Notes under the pieces: generated by a model
What the model was told of the DNA's origin: nothing
The model's database searches: none
The model's input: only the letters and a program-made list of their open reading frames with translations
Translations under genes and position numbers: made by a program
Part shown: positions 34,465 through 43,698 of the stretch, one piece after another
Position numbering within the stretch: the first letter of the stretch is position 1
How the letters are laid out: every line of letters starts with the position of its first letter
NCBI RefSeq assembly: GCF_004124315.2
Contig: NZ_CP096889.1
Coordinates: forward strand, 2,959,001-3,023,000
Reading direction: 5' to 3'
Source of the DNA: Bacillus cabrialesii
Lineage (GTDB): Bacteria; Bacillota; Bacilli; Bacillales; Bacillaceae
Length of the DNA: 64,000 bases

Positions 34465-35430
34465 TTAATAGATTCCTTCCTCGCCAAATTTCTTCGCCAA
34501 ACGATTCGCAAGCATGACCAAAATCAGCCCGACCGCCGCTTTAAATACGCCGACCGCTGTACTGTAGCTGAACTGGCCCTGTTTTAGCCCTGCAGTGTAA
34601 ACGTACGTATCAAAAATTTCAGCCACTTCCCTGTTTGTCGCGTTTAACAGCAAATACACATGCTCGAAGCCAAGCTCCAGCGTATCTCCGATTTTCAAAA
34701 TCAGTAACACGACGATGACGCTTTTAATGGCGGGCAGCGTGATATGCCACATTTGCCGCAGCCGTCCCGCTCCGTCCATTTTCGCCGCTTCATACAGCTG
34801 GGGATCCACCGCTGTCATGGCCGCCAGATAAATGATCGTTGACCAGCCCGCTTCCCTCCAAATGACCTGCAGAATATACAGGGGCCGGAACCATTCTTCA
34901 TTCAGCAGAAAATTGATTTTTTCGCCGCCAAAAAACACAATCAGTTCATTAATCAAGCCTCCGTCTACTGTTAAAAGCACAAACGACAGAGATACTACAA
35001 TGACCCAAGACATAAAATGCGGGATATAAATCAGTGTCTGAACAAATTTTTTAAAAAGAGCGATCCGCACTTCGTTTAATAGAAGCGCCAGCAAAATCGG
35101 CACCGGGAAAAATATAACCAGGTTCAAAGCAAATAACACGAGCGTGTTTTTTAACAGGAGAAAAAATGTGGGCTCTGTAAACAGCCTGATAAAATGCTTC
35201 AGCCCGACCCACTCACTGCCCAAAATGCCGAGAAACGGCTGATAATCTTGAAACGCAATCACGATTCCCCACATCGGGACATACTTAAAAAGCAAAAAGT
35301 AAATACACCCCGGCAAAATCATCAAGTACAAATATTTCTGCTGGATCAACTTGCTTAGTAAGCGCTTTCTTTTTTCTTTTTTAAAAATGACTGCATCAAC
35401 AGCCGGCGCTTGCGCTTCTGCTGTTTTCAT
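34465..35430 (-). CDS. yteP: YteP, oligosaccharide ABC permease
   Basis: 321 residues from ATG 35430, with AAAGGAGG upstream; a longer frame to 35463 lacks a site. Six membrane segments and the EAA loop YEAAKMDGAGRLRQMWHITLP (split around residues 215-236) of type I sugar permeases. Together with YtcP (second permease) and YtcQ (binding lipoprotein) it forms an importer for rhamnogalacturonan-type oligosaccharides, expected to use the shared ATPase MsmX encoded elsewhere, because no ATPase gene is in the cluster. First gene of yteP-R-S-T-U, divergent from ytdP. Confidence 0.92.
   Translation of the reverse strand: MKTAEAQAPAVDAVIFKKEKRKRLLSKLIQQKYLYLMILPGCIYFLLFKYVPMWGIVIAFQDYQPFLGILGSEWVGLKHFIRLFTEPTFFLLLKNTLVLFALNLVIFFPVPILLALLLNEVRIALFKKFVQTLIYIPHFMSWVIVVSLSFVLLTVDGGLINELIVFFGGEKINFLLNEEWFRPLYILQVIWREAGWSTIIYLAAMTAVDPQLYEAAKMDGAGRLRQMWHITLPAIKSVIVVLLILKIGDTLELGFEHVYLLLNATNREVAEIFDTYVYTAGLKQGQFSYSTAVGVFKAAVGLILVMLANRLAKKFGEEGIY
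35357..35370. promoter_or_regulatory. Candidate cre (CcpA site) inside yteP
   Basis: AGTAAGCGCTTTCT matches the cre consensus TGWAANCGNTNWCA in 12 of 14 positions; both mismatches are the outermost bases. It lies about 20 codons into yteP, where CcpA could block elongation. Confidence 0.5.
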
Positions 35431-35657
35431 CTTTTCCAAGCCTCCTTTCACATCTTCTTGCATTCACTGTAGCGCAGCAGGCAAAAGTCCGTCTACAATC
35501 ATATGATCACATCCTGCCTTATCCCTTTATGATCAAGGATTCAGCCGTTCCACCTGAAAAAAAGACACCAATATTAGAAAATGATTATTGACAATATCTA
35601 TCAATCTTTGGATTAATTGTATTAAGGTGAAGTGGATGTTATGAAATGGGGGGTTTT

Positions 35658-37961
35658 ATGAAAAGAAGCCAATACAAGTTTTATTACAAACTGATCACGT
35701 TTTTCTGTCTGCTCAGCACTATTCCGGTCATTCTTGTCGGATTGTTTTCATACGAGCACTCTCAGAAAACGGCCATCTCCAACGTTACGGAGGAAAAGCT
35801 CGACACACTCCAGCAGACCCAGCAAAGCATCGAGCACATATTGAAAACCGTCGATCACTCTTTAACCCACTATGTGAGTTCGCCGCCTCTCCTTCGCACA
35901 CTGTCCGAGCCTTTGCACTCTGACCAATTTCAAATCTATAACCAAGTGAACCAAGAGCTCAACTATCTGCAAAGCTTTGATACCGACCTATCCAACATGA
36001 CGCTGGTCAGCTATATGAAAAAATGGTACATGAACAATTCAGGCTTGTACCGGTTGAATACAGATTCTCTTCATGAAGCAGCCGCAGCGTACACGCAACA
36101 TAAAGCAAGCCGCTCGTATTGGACGCTTGAGGAAAACAACCATTTGATTTCGACAAAAGAAGGCACTTCAGACAACTGCCGCTACAATATCAATTTAATT
36201 AAACAGCTTCCTCTGAACAGCACAAATACAAAGGGATTGGCCGCCGCAAGCATCCCGAGCTGTTCACTTGTCAAAAACATGCCTGACTATTCAAACGCCA
36301 ACAACTTGTTTATCATTGATGAGAAAGGCCGCATCATCCTGCATAACAGCATGTCTGACATCGGTACATCTCTTCAAAACGACGACTTTGTGCAAAAAAT
36401 GCTGACGCAGACAGCCAAAAGCGGACAGTTTGAAACAGTTATTGACCGCATTCATTATAAAGTCACCTATCAAAAATCTGACTATAACACATGGACTTAT
36501 TTCTCTCTCGTTTCCTTGCCTGAATTAAAAAAAGAAGCCAAGTCAATCGGCTGGATCACCTTTACGGTATGCTTTATTTTGTTAACGCTTTCATTATTAT
36601 TCTCTTGGCTAGGCTCCCGCCATTTTTACAAGCCGATCAGGGTGCTTTACGAATCATTCGCAAGGCACGGCGCCCTACAAGAGAAACAGCCGCCACAAAA
36701 TGAATTTGAATTAATTGAACAGAGCTTTAAACAGCTGAAGGACAGAAATGACGACCTTGAAGAAACGATGAAACAGCAGGCCACCCATCTGCAGCAATAT
36801 TTTATGGTCAGGCTCATGCTCGGAAAACTGACGGATGAGGAGGTCAATAACCGTTTTGAAAGTCTCGGTTTAAAGCAAAATTGGCGGCACCTCGCCCTGC
36901 TTGTGCTCCAAATTGACACGCTGAATCATACACCTTATGAGAAAAAAGATATGGATCTGCTTTTGTTTGCCGTCAACAGCCTGATTGAGCGCAATATTCC
37001 GTCAGACAAACATCTTGCCCCCGCCGTCGTGGACAAACAGCAGGCCACCATTTTGATCAATCAGAACGGGACAAAGGAAGAATTCACGACTGAGCTGAAT
37101 GAAACCGCAAGGATGATTCAGGAAAAAGCGGAAGCTGAGCTGCAGCTGTCTGTCAGCATCGGCATCAGCCAGCCGTTTGATGCGCTCGCAAAAGCGAAAA
37201 CAGCTTATGCGGAAGGATCGGAAGCGTTGAAATACCGGCTCAAAGCTGAAAACAAATCGATTATCTTTTACGAAGATCTTGACCAGAAAAAAACCTTCAA
37301 AACCCATTTTCCAAAGCAGCTTCAGCATGAGCTGTTCGATGCCGTAAAAGCCGGTGACAAGGAGAAAGCGGATAAATGCCTGCACGCGATTTTACAAGCC
37401 ATTTTCACCCAAAACACCAACCCGTATCAATTCCAAATCGCCATCGCCCGCTTTTTGAACCACGTGATTGAGCTGATGCATGTGCTCGGGATCGAATTGT
37501 TTGAGCTTGAAGAAAACAAAATGCTGTATGACCAAATTTTTGAGCTGAAAACGTTCGAGGATACCGAAAACTGGCTCAAAAATGAGTTCATTGATCCGAT
37601 GACAGACAAAGTGAACGCCCGCGCGGATGCCCAGTACAAAAATATTTCCGACAATATCATTCATATCATCCACCATGAGTTTGAATCCGATTTGACACTG
37701 GACGAAATCGCCCGCAGGCTGCATTACAATCCAAATTATTTAAGCAGTATTTTCAAAAAAGAAATGGGCATTTCATTCAGCGAATATGTCTCCAGCTACC
37801 GCCACCACATGGCGAAAAGCTGGCTTGCCGAAACCGACATGGCTGTAAAAGACATTGCCGAAAAGCTGAAATACAAAAACTCGCAAAACTTTATCAGATC
37901 ATTTAAAAAGCTGGAGGGAATTACACCGGGAAACTACCGCCAGCAAAAAAGAGGCATGTAA
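35658..37961 (+). CDS. ytdP: YtdP, membrane-bound AraC-family regulator
   Basis: 767 residues from ATG 35658, with GGGGGG five bases upstream. Two membrane segments (near 12-32 and 297-317) enclose an extracytoplasmic sensor domain, followed by a HAMP-like linker, a middle domain and a C-terminal AraC DNA-binding pair of helix-turn-helices: LTLDEIARRLHYNPNYLSSIF and VKDIAEKLKYKNSQNFIRSF (residues about 665-760). This is the YesS/LplR type of regulator linked to polysaccharide loci. It is divergent from yteP and convergent with ytcQ, so it is the likely activator of both transcription units. Confidence 0.92.
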   Translation: MKRSQYKFYYKLITFFCLLSTIPVILVGLFSYEHSQKTAISNVTEEKLDTLQQTQQSIEHILKTVDHSLTHYVSSPPLLRTLSEPLHSDQFQIYNQVNQELNYLQSFDTDLSNMTLVSYMKKWYMNNSGLYRLNTDSLHEAAAAYTQHKASRSYWTLEENNHLISTKEGTSDNCRYNINLIKQLPLNSTNTKGLAAASIPSCSLVKNMPDYSNANNLFIIDEKGRIILHNSMSDIGTSLQNDDFVQKMLTQTAKSGQFETVIDRIHYKVTYQKSDYNTWTYFSLVSLPELKKEAKSIGWITFTVCFILLTLSLLFSWLGSRHFYKPIRVLYESFARHGALQEKQPPQNEFELIEQSFKQLKDRNDDLEETMKQQATHLQQYFMVRLMLGKLTDEEVNNRFESLGLKQNWRHLALLVLQIDTLNHTPYEKKDMDLLLFAVNSLIERNIPSDKHLAPAVVDKQQATILINQNGTKEEFTTELNETARMIQEKAEAELQLSVSIGISQPFDALAKAKTAYAEGSEALKYRLKAENKSIIFYEDLDQKKTFKTHFPKQLQHELFDAVKAGDKEKADKCLHAILQAIFTQNTNPYQFQIAIARFLNHVIELMHVLGIELFELEENKMLYDQIFELKTFEDTENWLKNEFIDPMTDKVNARADAQYKNISDNIIHIIHHEFESDLTLDEIARRLHYNPNYLSSIFKKEMGISFSEYVSSYRHHMAKSWLAETDMAVKDIAEKLKYKNSQNFIRSFKKLEGITPGNYRQQKRGM

Positions 37962-37995
37962 AAAACCCAAAACCGCTCGCGCGTTTTGGGTTTTT
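37961..37995. terminator. Bidirectional terminator of ytdP and ytcQ
   Basis: Stem CCCAAAAC (37966-37973) / GTTTTGGG (37983-37990) with A-run left and T-run right, between convergent genes. Confidence 0.9.
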
Positions 37996-38001
37996 CCAAT
38001 G

Positions 38002-39498
38002 TTATTTTGTTTGTTTAAACGCTTCTTCATACTCCTGAATAATCTGCTTTCCGCCGCTTGACTCCCATTTTTCCACTTCTTTATCAAACTGGCTTTCTGT
38101 GATGTCTCCAATCATATATTTATAGGTCGCGTCATCAATGATTTTCTTCAGTTCATCTCCCCGTTCCGACTCCGCGGCGGAATAAAGGCTTTCAGCAGGG
38201 TTTGAGACGATGATCTTTTCATTGTCTTCGGTCAGCTCCTCGTACGCCGTCCGAAGCGGATCCCCCGTGTTTTTTAAGTAGGCTTTATCAATGGCGATTA
38301 AAGCGGACAGCGGCTGAATATCAGTCTGCCAGTCTTTCACTTGGCTTTCCTCGCGTGTGAACGTTTTGCCTTCTCCTTTGTTGTAATGAACGCCGTCAAT
38401 GCCGTAAGTCATCAGGCTATAGACGTCCTCTTCGGCGATCCGGTCAAAAAACGCCAAAATCCGTTTAAGCTCGGCTTCTGTTTTCACACTCGTTTTCGGA
38501 AAAGCAAATAAGCCGTTATGCCCTCCTGATGCCCACACACGCTCTTTCCCGTCCGGGCCTTTTATGCGGTTAATGATTTCAAGCTTCATCGATTTATCGG
38601 AGGCATGGTCGCGCAGATTGACCGCATCTACCATATTCCCAATATAGATGCCGGCTTTTCCTTGAGAAAACAGCTCCTGCTGCTGGGTTTTGCTTGTGAC
38701 GGGAAAATCCTTATTCATATAGCCGTTCTCACGCAGTTTTTTCATGTAGTTCATTGTGTCTTTGTATTCTTGCGTCATAAAATCCGGCGTGAATTTGCCG
38801 CCTGATTCCTTCCAATCTGTCGGCATGCCTTCATACGAGCCCAGCGTTTTAAACGCGCCGTAAATTAAGTCATTGCGGTCTGTCAGCCCGAATGTATCGT
38901 CTTTCCCATCCTTATCCGGGTCGTCCTCCGTAAACGCTTTGGCCACTTCATAAAGCTCATCCAGCGTTTTCGGCGTTTTCAAATTCAAATTGTCCAGCCA
39001 GTCCTTCCGAATGACAATCCCTTGTCTGGAAAGGGGACGTTCTCTGTATATCCCGTAGAGCTTGCCATCGATCGTTACGTTTTTATTAATGAGTTTGTTC
39101 ATGTTGTTTAGGTTCGGATAATCTTTGATATAATCGCCAATCTCCCAGAACATTCCTGATCTGAAGGCATTCATGACTGACGAATTTTTAATATCCTGGA
39201 TGGTCACGATTTGCGGAAGATTGCCGGCAGCCAACGCCGCATTCAGCCTGTCTTCTTTCACCGCGTCTGGAACCCAGGTGATGTCGAGTTCTGTATTTGT
39301 CAGCTTTTCGATTTCTTTAATCGCCCTGTCTTTCGGCGGCTGCTGGTGATACAAAATCGCCATCCAAGACAGCTTTACCTTTGAATCCGGGCCAGCTTTG
39401 CCTTCAGCCGAAGACTGGTCAGCTCCTTTACAGCCCGCCAGCACTCCGCCGAGTGCCAGTACAAGCACAATCAAAAGCATCCTCCATTTGTTTCCCAT
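38002..39498 (-). CDS. ytcQ: YtcQ, sugar-binding lipoprotein
   Basis: 498 residues from ATG 39498, with GGAGGGG five bases upstream; the frame continues to 39615 inside ytcP but has no start site there. The signal peptide ends in lipobox LAGC (about 20-23). A large type of extracellular solute-binding protein (LplA-like), as used for pectin oligosaccharides. Partner permeases are YtcP, just upstream, and YteP. Its length and the LplA-like architecture separate it from the smaller MsmE at 50.6 kb. Confidence 0.93.
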   Translation of the reverse strand: MGNKWRMLLIVLVLALGGVLAGCKGADQSSAEGKAGPDSKVKLSWMAILYHQQPPKDRAIKEIEKLTNTELDITWVPDAVKEDRLNAALAAGNLPQIVTIQDIKNSSVMNAFRSGMFWEIGDYIKDYPNLNNMNKLINKNVTIDGKLYGIYRERPLSRQGIVIRKDWLDNLNLKTPKTLDELYEVAKAFTEDDPDKDGKDDTFGLTDRNDLIYGAFKTLGSYEGMPTDWKESGGKFTPDFMTQEYKDTMNYMKKLRENGYMNKDFPVTSKTQQQELFSQGKAGIYIGNMVDAVNLRDHASDKSMKLEIINRIKGPDGKERVWASGGHNGLFAFPKTSVKTEAELKRILAFFDRIAEEDVYSLMTYGIDGVHYNKGEGKTFTREESQVKDWQTDIQPLSALIAIDKAYLKNTGDPLRTAYEELTEDNEKIIVSNPAESLYSAAESERGDELKKIIDDATYKYMIGDITESQFDKEVEKWESSGGKQIIQEYEEAFKQTK

Positions 39499-39523
39499 CG
39501 TACCCCTCCGTTTCATATTTCTT

Positions 39524-40405
39524 TTATCCTTTGACAGATCCCAGCAAAGCTCCTTTTGCAAAATGCTTTTGTATAAACGGATAGACAAGCAGAACCGGGA
39601 TGGTCGCCACCACAATCACGGCCATTTTAATGGTTTGCTCAGGCGGCGGGCTGCCCGACCCCATTTCAGACATATCCCCCTGCATCCCGCTTGATACAAT
39701 CACGATTTGGCGCAGAAGCACCTGAATCGGCCATTTCGCTGAATCATTTAAGTACAAGATCGCTGTCATATACGTGTTCCAATACGTAACCGCATAAAAT
39801 AGTGAAATCGTTGCGATCGCGGGAAGAGACAGCGGCAGCACAATTTTAAAGAATATGCCCAGATCATTGCACCCGTCAATTTTCGCGGACTCTTCCAAGC
39901 TTGACGGGATATTTTGAAAGAAGTTTTTCAGAATGATCAGGTTAAAGGCATTAATGGCTGTCGGCAAAATAAGCGCCCAGTAAGAATCGAGCAATCCAAG
40001 CGATTTGACCACAAGGAAAGTCGGAATCATGCCGCCGCTAAACAGCATCGTAAAGACGACGAGAAACATGAGCGGCTGCCGGCCGATTAAATCACGGCGG
40101 GATAACCCGTAAGCCATCAGTGAAGAAAGAAACATGCTGACCGCAGTGCCTATCACTGTCACAAACACAGAAACTAGCAAGCTCTTATAAATAATATCTG
40201 TTGAAAAAATGTAACGATAAGCATCAAGTGAAAAAGTTGTCGGTATTAAAATGAATTTTTTTGACATGACTTCTTCTACTGTGGCGAAGGATGCCGCGAT
40301 GACATGAATAAACGGAAGTACGCATATTAAAGCGAACATCAGCAAAAACCCGTAAATCAACATATCAAACAGGCGACTTTTCAGTGAATGTGCGATAGCT
40401 CCCAC
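39524..40405 (-). CDS. ytcP: YtcP, oligosaccharide ABC permease
   Basis: 293 residues from GTG 40405. The start is doubtful: GTG lies inside the only good ribosome site (AGAGGTGG, 40401-40408), and the next in-frame ATG is 14 codons later (LFDML). A 286-residue form starting at CTG is possible. Six membrane segments and EAA loop LEESAKIDGCNDLGIFFKI (near 185-203) of the LplC/MalG type. First gene of ytcP-ytcQ; a perfect cre site lies directly upstream. Confidence 0.9.
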   Translation of the reverse strand: MGAIAHSLKSRLFDMLIYGFLLMFALICVLPFIHVIAASFATVEEVMSKKFILIPTTFSLDAYRYIFSTDIIYKSLLVSVFVTVIGTAVSMFLSSLMAYGLSRRDLIGRQPLMFLVVFTMLFSGGMIPTFLVVKSLGLLDSYWALILPTAINAFNLIILKNFFQNIPSSLEESAKIDGCNDLGIFFKIVLPLSLPAIATISLFYAVTYWNTYMTAILYLNDSAKWPIQVLLRQIVIVSSGMQGDMSEMGSGSPPPEQTIKMAVIVVATIPVLLVYPFIQKHFAKGALLGSVKG

Positions 40406-40415
40406 CTCTCTTTTT

Positions 40416-40429
40416 TGTAAGCGTTATCA
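40416..40429. promoter_or_regulatory. cre site (CcpA) upstream of ytcPQ
   Basis: TGTAAGCGTTATCA matches the cre consensus TGWAANCGNTNWCA at all 14 positions. It lies directly upstream of the ytcP ribosome site, so bound CcpA would block initiation or early elongation. Glucose repression of ytcPQ is therefore expected. Confidence 0.8.
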
Positions 40430-40566
40430 TTCTTTTTTAAACAAGCTGCAGCATGTGACGATATCGTGTCTAAAATGTAGCAAATCTGTGATTGCCATGT
40501 CTATAATCATTTGAACAGAGTCCCCGGCCGGTGGGGTGCTGCCGCGCGTGAAAGCCGATGACAAAA

Positions 40567-40601
40567 GAAAAAGAGCATAATCTTAGAAAATGATTATGCT
40601 C
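40567..40601 (-). terminator. Terminator after ytbQ (end of bio operon)
   Basis: Stem GAGCATAATC (40573-40582) / GATTATGCTC (40592-40601) with a T-rich minus-strand tail. The upstream arm covers the last codons and stop of ytbQ. Confidence 0.88.
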
Positions 40602-41355
40602 CGTTCTCTTCCTCTTCCAACAGCTCGGCCGTATTGATTTGAGGCGAAAAACCAAGTTCATTGACAGCTGTTTCAATGGACCATGGCCGGCCCGGATTAT
40701 CAGAGACGGCGTAATAAGTGCCGTATCGGATATTGGTTTCAATGGCGGCTTTAAAAATCGACAGCAGGTCAGGGTGAGAAAGGAGTGTCTTTTTCGTCCG
40801 TTCTTTTTCATGCAGTGTATCCCTTTCATCTGTGACGACTGTTCCGATGCGAAGGTTGATCACCGAAAGCTTATTTTCCAAATAAAACAAATGGCCGATT
40901 TGTTCCGAGGTCAGCTTTAGTACACCGTACAAGTTTTTTGACAGCGGATAATCGCTTGTTGTGATCTCCCGTCCTAAGAGCGAACGCCCGTCTTCTTCGT
41001 ATACATCTGTGACATGATTGCTGCTTGCGAACACGAGCTTTTGAATGCCGAGCTCCGCTGCGGCGCGGCACAGATAATAGCTTGCCCTATAGAAAACATC
41101 CGTCATTTTTTCAAATTCCGCGATGTCCATGACATCATATTTGATTTTGACTGCCAATAAATTCAAGATCACATCAGTGTCCTTCGGAATCTTCTTCAAC
41201 AGCTCCTCATAATTTGCCGCGTCAGCCTGAATGGAAGAGGCTGTGCCATCGAAATGATTTTTATCAAGCACTGTCACTTCATAATCTGATATAAGCCCTT
41301 CGGCAAGCAGTCTCCCAATCACACCATTTCCGCCGGCGATCAGCACTTTTTTCAC
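40594..41355 (-). CDS. ytbQ: YtbQ, NAD-dependent epimerase/dehydratase family
   Basis: 253 residues from GTG 41355, which has GGGGAGTG in good spacing; the GTG at 41364 lies inside that site. An extended short-chain dehydrogenase: NAD loop VLIAGGNGVIGRLLAEGL at the N-terminus (GxxGxxG), VFASSNHV near 111 and YPLSKNLYGVLK with the catalytic YxxxK near 135. The substrate is unknown. There is no terminator in the 77 bases after bioI, so it is probably the last gene of the biotin operon transcript. Confidence 0.88.
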   Translation of the reverse strand: MKKVLIAGGNGVIGRLLAEGLISDYEVTVLDKNHFDGTASSIQADAANYEELLKKIPKDTDVILNLLAVKIKYDVMDIAEFEKMTDVFYRASYYLCRAAAELGIQKLVFASSNHVTDVYEEDGRSLLGREITTSDYPLSKNLYGVLKLTSEQIGHLFYLENKLSVINLRIGTVVTDERDTLHEKERTKKTLLSHPDLLSIFKAAIETNIRYGTYYAVSDNPGRPWSIETAVNELGFSPQINTAELLEEEENGA

Positions 41356-41432
41356 TGTGTTCACTCCCCTTTTTTATAGAATGCCCATTTTGGGCGGGGC
41401 TGACACTTTTTTTGGCACTCACATGCTTAGGG

Positions 41433-42620
41433 TTATTCAAAAGCCACCGGCAGCTCCTCAAGCGCCCGAAAGCCAAAAAGCGGCCGGTACCGCCGTTCAG
41501 AACCAGCGAGTTTGAGGCCGGTCATTCGCTGCAGAATGGCATTGACCGCAATTTGCGCTTCTAATCGTGCCAGCGAGGAACCTAGGCAAATATGATGGCC
41601 TTGCCCGAATGATAGATGCGGATTAGGGCTTCTGGTCAAATCGAAGACATCGGCGTTCGTGAATCTGTTTGGATCTCGATTGGCAGCCCCTAACAGAAGA
41701 TAGACTTGTTCCCCTTGACGAATCGTCACCCCGCTGATGTCAATATCTTCTGACGCCACTCTGGCTGTCATTTGCGTGGGGCTTTCATAGCGTAAACATT
41801 CCTCAATGGCGGAGCCAATAAGATCCGGGCTTTCTTTCAGCTTCAAAAGCTGTTCTGGATGCTGCAGCAGACAAAGGATTGAATTGCTGATGAGATTGAC
41901 CGTTGTCTCATGCCCGGCAATCGCCAGCAATAGGCACGTAGATGCCAATTCCTCTTCTGTCAGCTTATCCTTTTCTTTCCCCTTCAAAAGCATACTGATC
42001 ATATCCTGCTGCGGATGCCGTTTTCGCTTTTGAATCAGCTTCCTAAAATATGCCATAGCCTGTACAGCAATATGATTGCCCTCTGTTAACGCCTTTCTTG
42101 ACCGGGTAAAATCAATCGTTTGAATGAGGCTTGCAGCCCAATCTTTTAATTGCTCCCTATCTTCCTCCGGTACACCTATCATGTTGGCTATGACGAAGCT
42201 TGCTAAAGGAAAAGCAAAGTCCGAAATCACCTCCATCTTTTTTTCACCTTGCACTCGATCGAGCAAATGATGGACAGTTTCATCGATATACGGACGATAA
42301 CGCTCTGCCATTCTCGGAGTAAACGCTCCGCTGGCCAGCGTCCGCAATCGTCTATGATCAGGCTGATTCTGAAACAGCATCATCTGACTTTGCACATGTT
42401 GAAGATCCTGATATTTGATTGACGTCTCAGGGAGCGGGGGCCGGACTTTGAATCTGGCATCTTTTAAAATAGCTGCCGTTTCTTCATATCCTGTGACATA
42501 CCAGCCCGGGTATTTCAAGAAACTCCCTTTATATATAGAATGAATAGCGCGCAATGTTTCGTAAAAAGGATATGGGTTTTTCAAAAACTCAGAAGATGCA
42601 GTTGGAAATGCAATTGTCAT
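41433..42620 (-). CDS. bioI: Cytochrome P450 BioI (CYP107H1)
   Basis: 395 residues from ATG 42620, preceded by AAAGGAG. A cytochrome P450 that cleaves fatty acyl chains bound to acyl carrier protein to give pimeloyl-ACP for biotin synthesis. Motifs in order: the I-helix AGHETT (near 236-241), ExxR (ECLRYESP, near 276), and the haem loop HLSFGQGHHICLGSSLAR with the ligand Cys near residue 345. It follows bioB after an internal terminator, so its expression is lower than that of the first five bio genes. Confidence 0.96.
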   Translation of the reverse strand: MTIAFPTASSEFLKNPYPFYETLRAIHSIYKGSFLKYPGWYVTGYEETAAILKDARFKVRPPLPETSIKYQDLQHVQSQMMLFQNQPDHRRLRTLASGAFTPRMAERYRPYIDETVHHLLDRVQGEKKMEVISDFAFPLASFVIANMIGVPEEDREQLKDWAASLIQTIDFTRSRKALTEGNHIAVQAMAYFRKLIQKRKRHPQQDMISMLLKGKEKDKLTEEELASTCLLLAIAGHETTVNLISNSILCLLQHPEQLLKLKESPDLIGSAIEECLRYESPTQMTARVASEDIDISGVTIRQGEQVYLLLGAANRDPNRFTNADVFDLTRSPNPHLSFGQGHHICLGSSLARLEAQIAVNAILQRMTGLKLAGSERRYRPLFGFRALEELPVAFE

Positions 42621-42641
42621 GTGATCTTCTCCTTTCTGTTC

Positions 42642-42678
42642 AAAAATAAAAGCAATCGACATCACACCGATTGCTTTT
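42642..42678 (-). terminator. Internal terminator between bioB and bioI
   Basis: Stem AAAAGCAATCG (42648-42658) / CGATTGCTTTT (42668-42678) with a T-rich minus-strand tail. B. subtilis makes a short bioWAFDB transcript ending here and a longer read-through transcript. Confidence 0.88.
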
Positions 42679-42688
42679 CGTGATTCTC

Positions 42689-43696
42689 TCAGCTTTTCAC
42701 ACTTAAACTGGCCTTCATTTCTTCGACTGATTCGACTTCAAAGCCTAAATCATTCAGCATTTTATGGTCCTCCGTCTCCTCTTGCCCGGCAGTTGTTAAG
42801 TAATCTCCGACAAAAATGGAGTTAGCGGCGTAAAGCCCTAATGGCTGCAATGAGCGGAGATTGACCTCTCTTCCTCCTGAAATGCGGATTTCTTTTGACG
42901 GATTGATAAAACGGAACAGCGCCAGTACTTTCAAACAATACAGCGGGTTTAGTTCGTTGACGCCTTCTAGCGGCGTGCCGTCAATCGCATGCAAAAAATT
43001 CACCGGAATGGAATCCGCGTCAAGGGCCTTTAAGCTTTTTGCAATGTCGATGACGTCCCGTTTCGTCTCCTTCATTCCGATAATGGCGCCGGAACATGGA
43101 GACAGCCCCGATTCTTTTGCGATTTCGACCGTATTGACCCTGTCATCGTATGTATGCGAAGTCGTGATGTTTGAATGGTTTCGCTGTGACGTATTCAAAT
43201 TATGATTATAGCGGTCTACTCCGGCTTCCTTCAGCCGCTTCGCCTGCTCAGGCTTTAACAGTCCGAGACACGCACAAACCTTCAGTCCATATGTTTCTTT
43301 AATTTCCTGCACCGCGTCTACGACCTGATCCACTTCTCTGTTAGACGGCCCCCTGCCGCTTGCCACGATACAATATGTGCCGATATTCAGATCGTGCGCC
43401 CGCTTAGCGCCTTCCAGAAGCGTTTCCTTATTCACCATCCGATAAGACTGAATCGGCGCGTTTGAAATCGAAGACTGTGAACAATAGCCGCAGTTTTCCG
43501 GACAGAGCCCTGATTTGGCATTCATAATCATATTGAGCTTCACTTTTTTTCCGTAAAAGTGTTTTCTGATGTGAAAAGCTCCGTGCATTAAAAGCAAAAT
43601 ATCTTCATCTGGACAGTTTAAAATAGAAAGCGCCTCTTCGTCGGTCACTTCTACCCCAGCCAGCACCCTGTCTGCAAGTTCCATCCATTGATTCAT
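42689..43696 (-). CDS. bioB: Biotin synthase BioB
   Basis: 335 residues from ATG 43696, about seven bases after GGGGG; the ATG at 43702 overlaps the bioD stop (ATGA) and is too close to the ribosome site. A radical SAM enzyme that inserts sulfur into dethiobiotin. The [4Fe-4S] motif CPENCGYC is near residues 69-76, and the arginine and cysteines for the [2Fe-2S] cluster lie in CACLG, near 131, and RISGGREVNLR, near 270. Fifth gene of the operon. Confidence 0.96.
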   Translation of the reverse strand: MNQWMELADRVLAGVEVTDEEALSILNCPDEDILLLMHGAFHIRKHFYGKKVKLNMIMNAKSGLCPENCGYCSQSSISNAPIQSYRMVNKETLLEGAKRAHDLNIGTYCIVASGRGPSNREVDQVVDAVQEIKETYGLKVCACLGLLKPEQAKRLKEAGVDRYNHNLNTSQRNHSNITTSHTYDDRVNTVEIAKESGLSPCSGAIIGMKETKRDVIDIAKSLKALDADSIPVNFLHAIDGTPLEGVNELNPLYCLKVLALFRFINPSKEIRISGGREVNLRSLQPLGLYAANSIFVGDYLTTAGQEETEDHKMLNDLGFEVESVEEMKASLSVKS

Positions 43697-43698
43697 AC

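Noticed and set aside
35574..35588. The 15-base word TTAGAAAATGATTAT occurs upstream of ytdP and again near 40583, and looks like a Fur box
   Set aside because: The second copy is the loop and arm of the ytbQ terminator, so the match is probably chance, and the first copy fits the Fur 7-1-7 palindrome in one arm only.
40506..40535. GC-rich CCCCaCCGG/GGGG hairpin between ytbQ and ytcP as an RNA element
   Set aside because: Short, without further conserved structure; nothing to distinguish it from chance.
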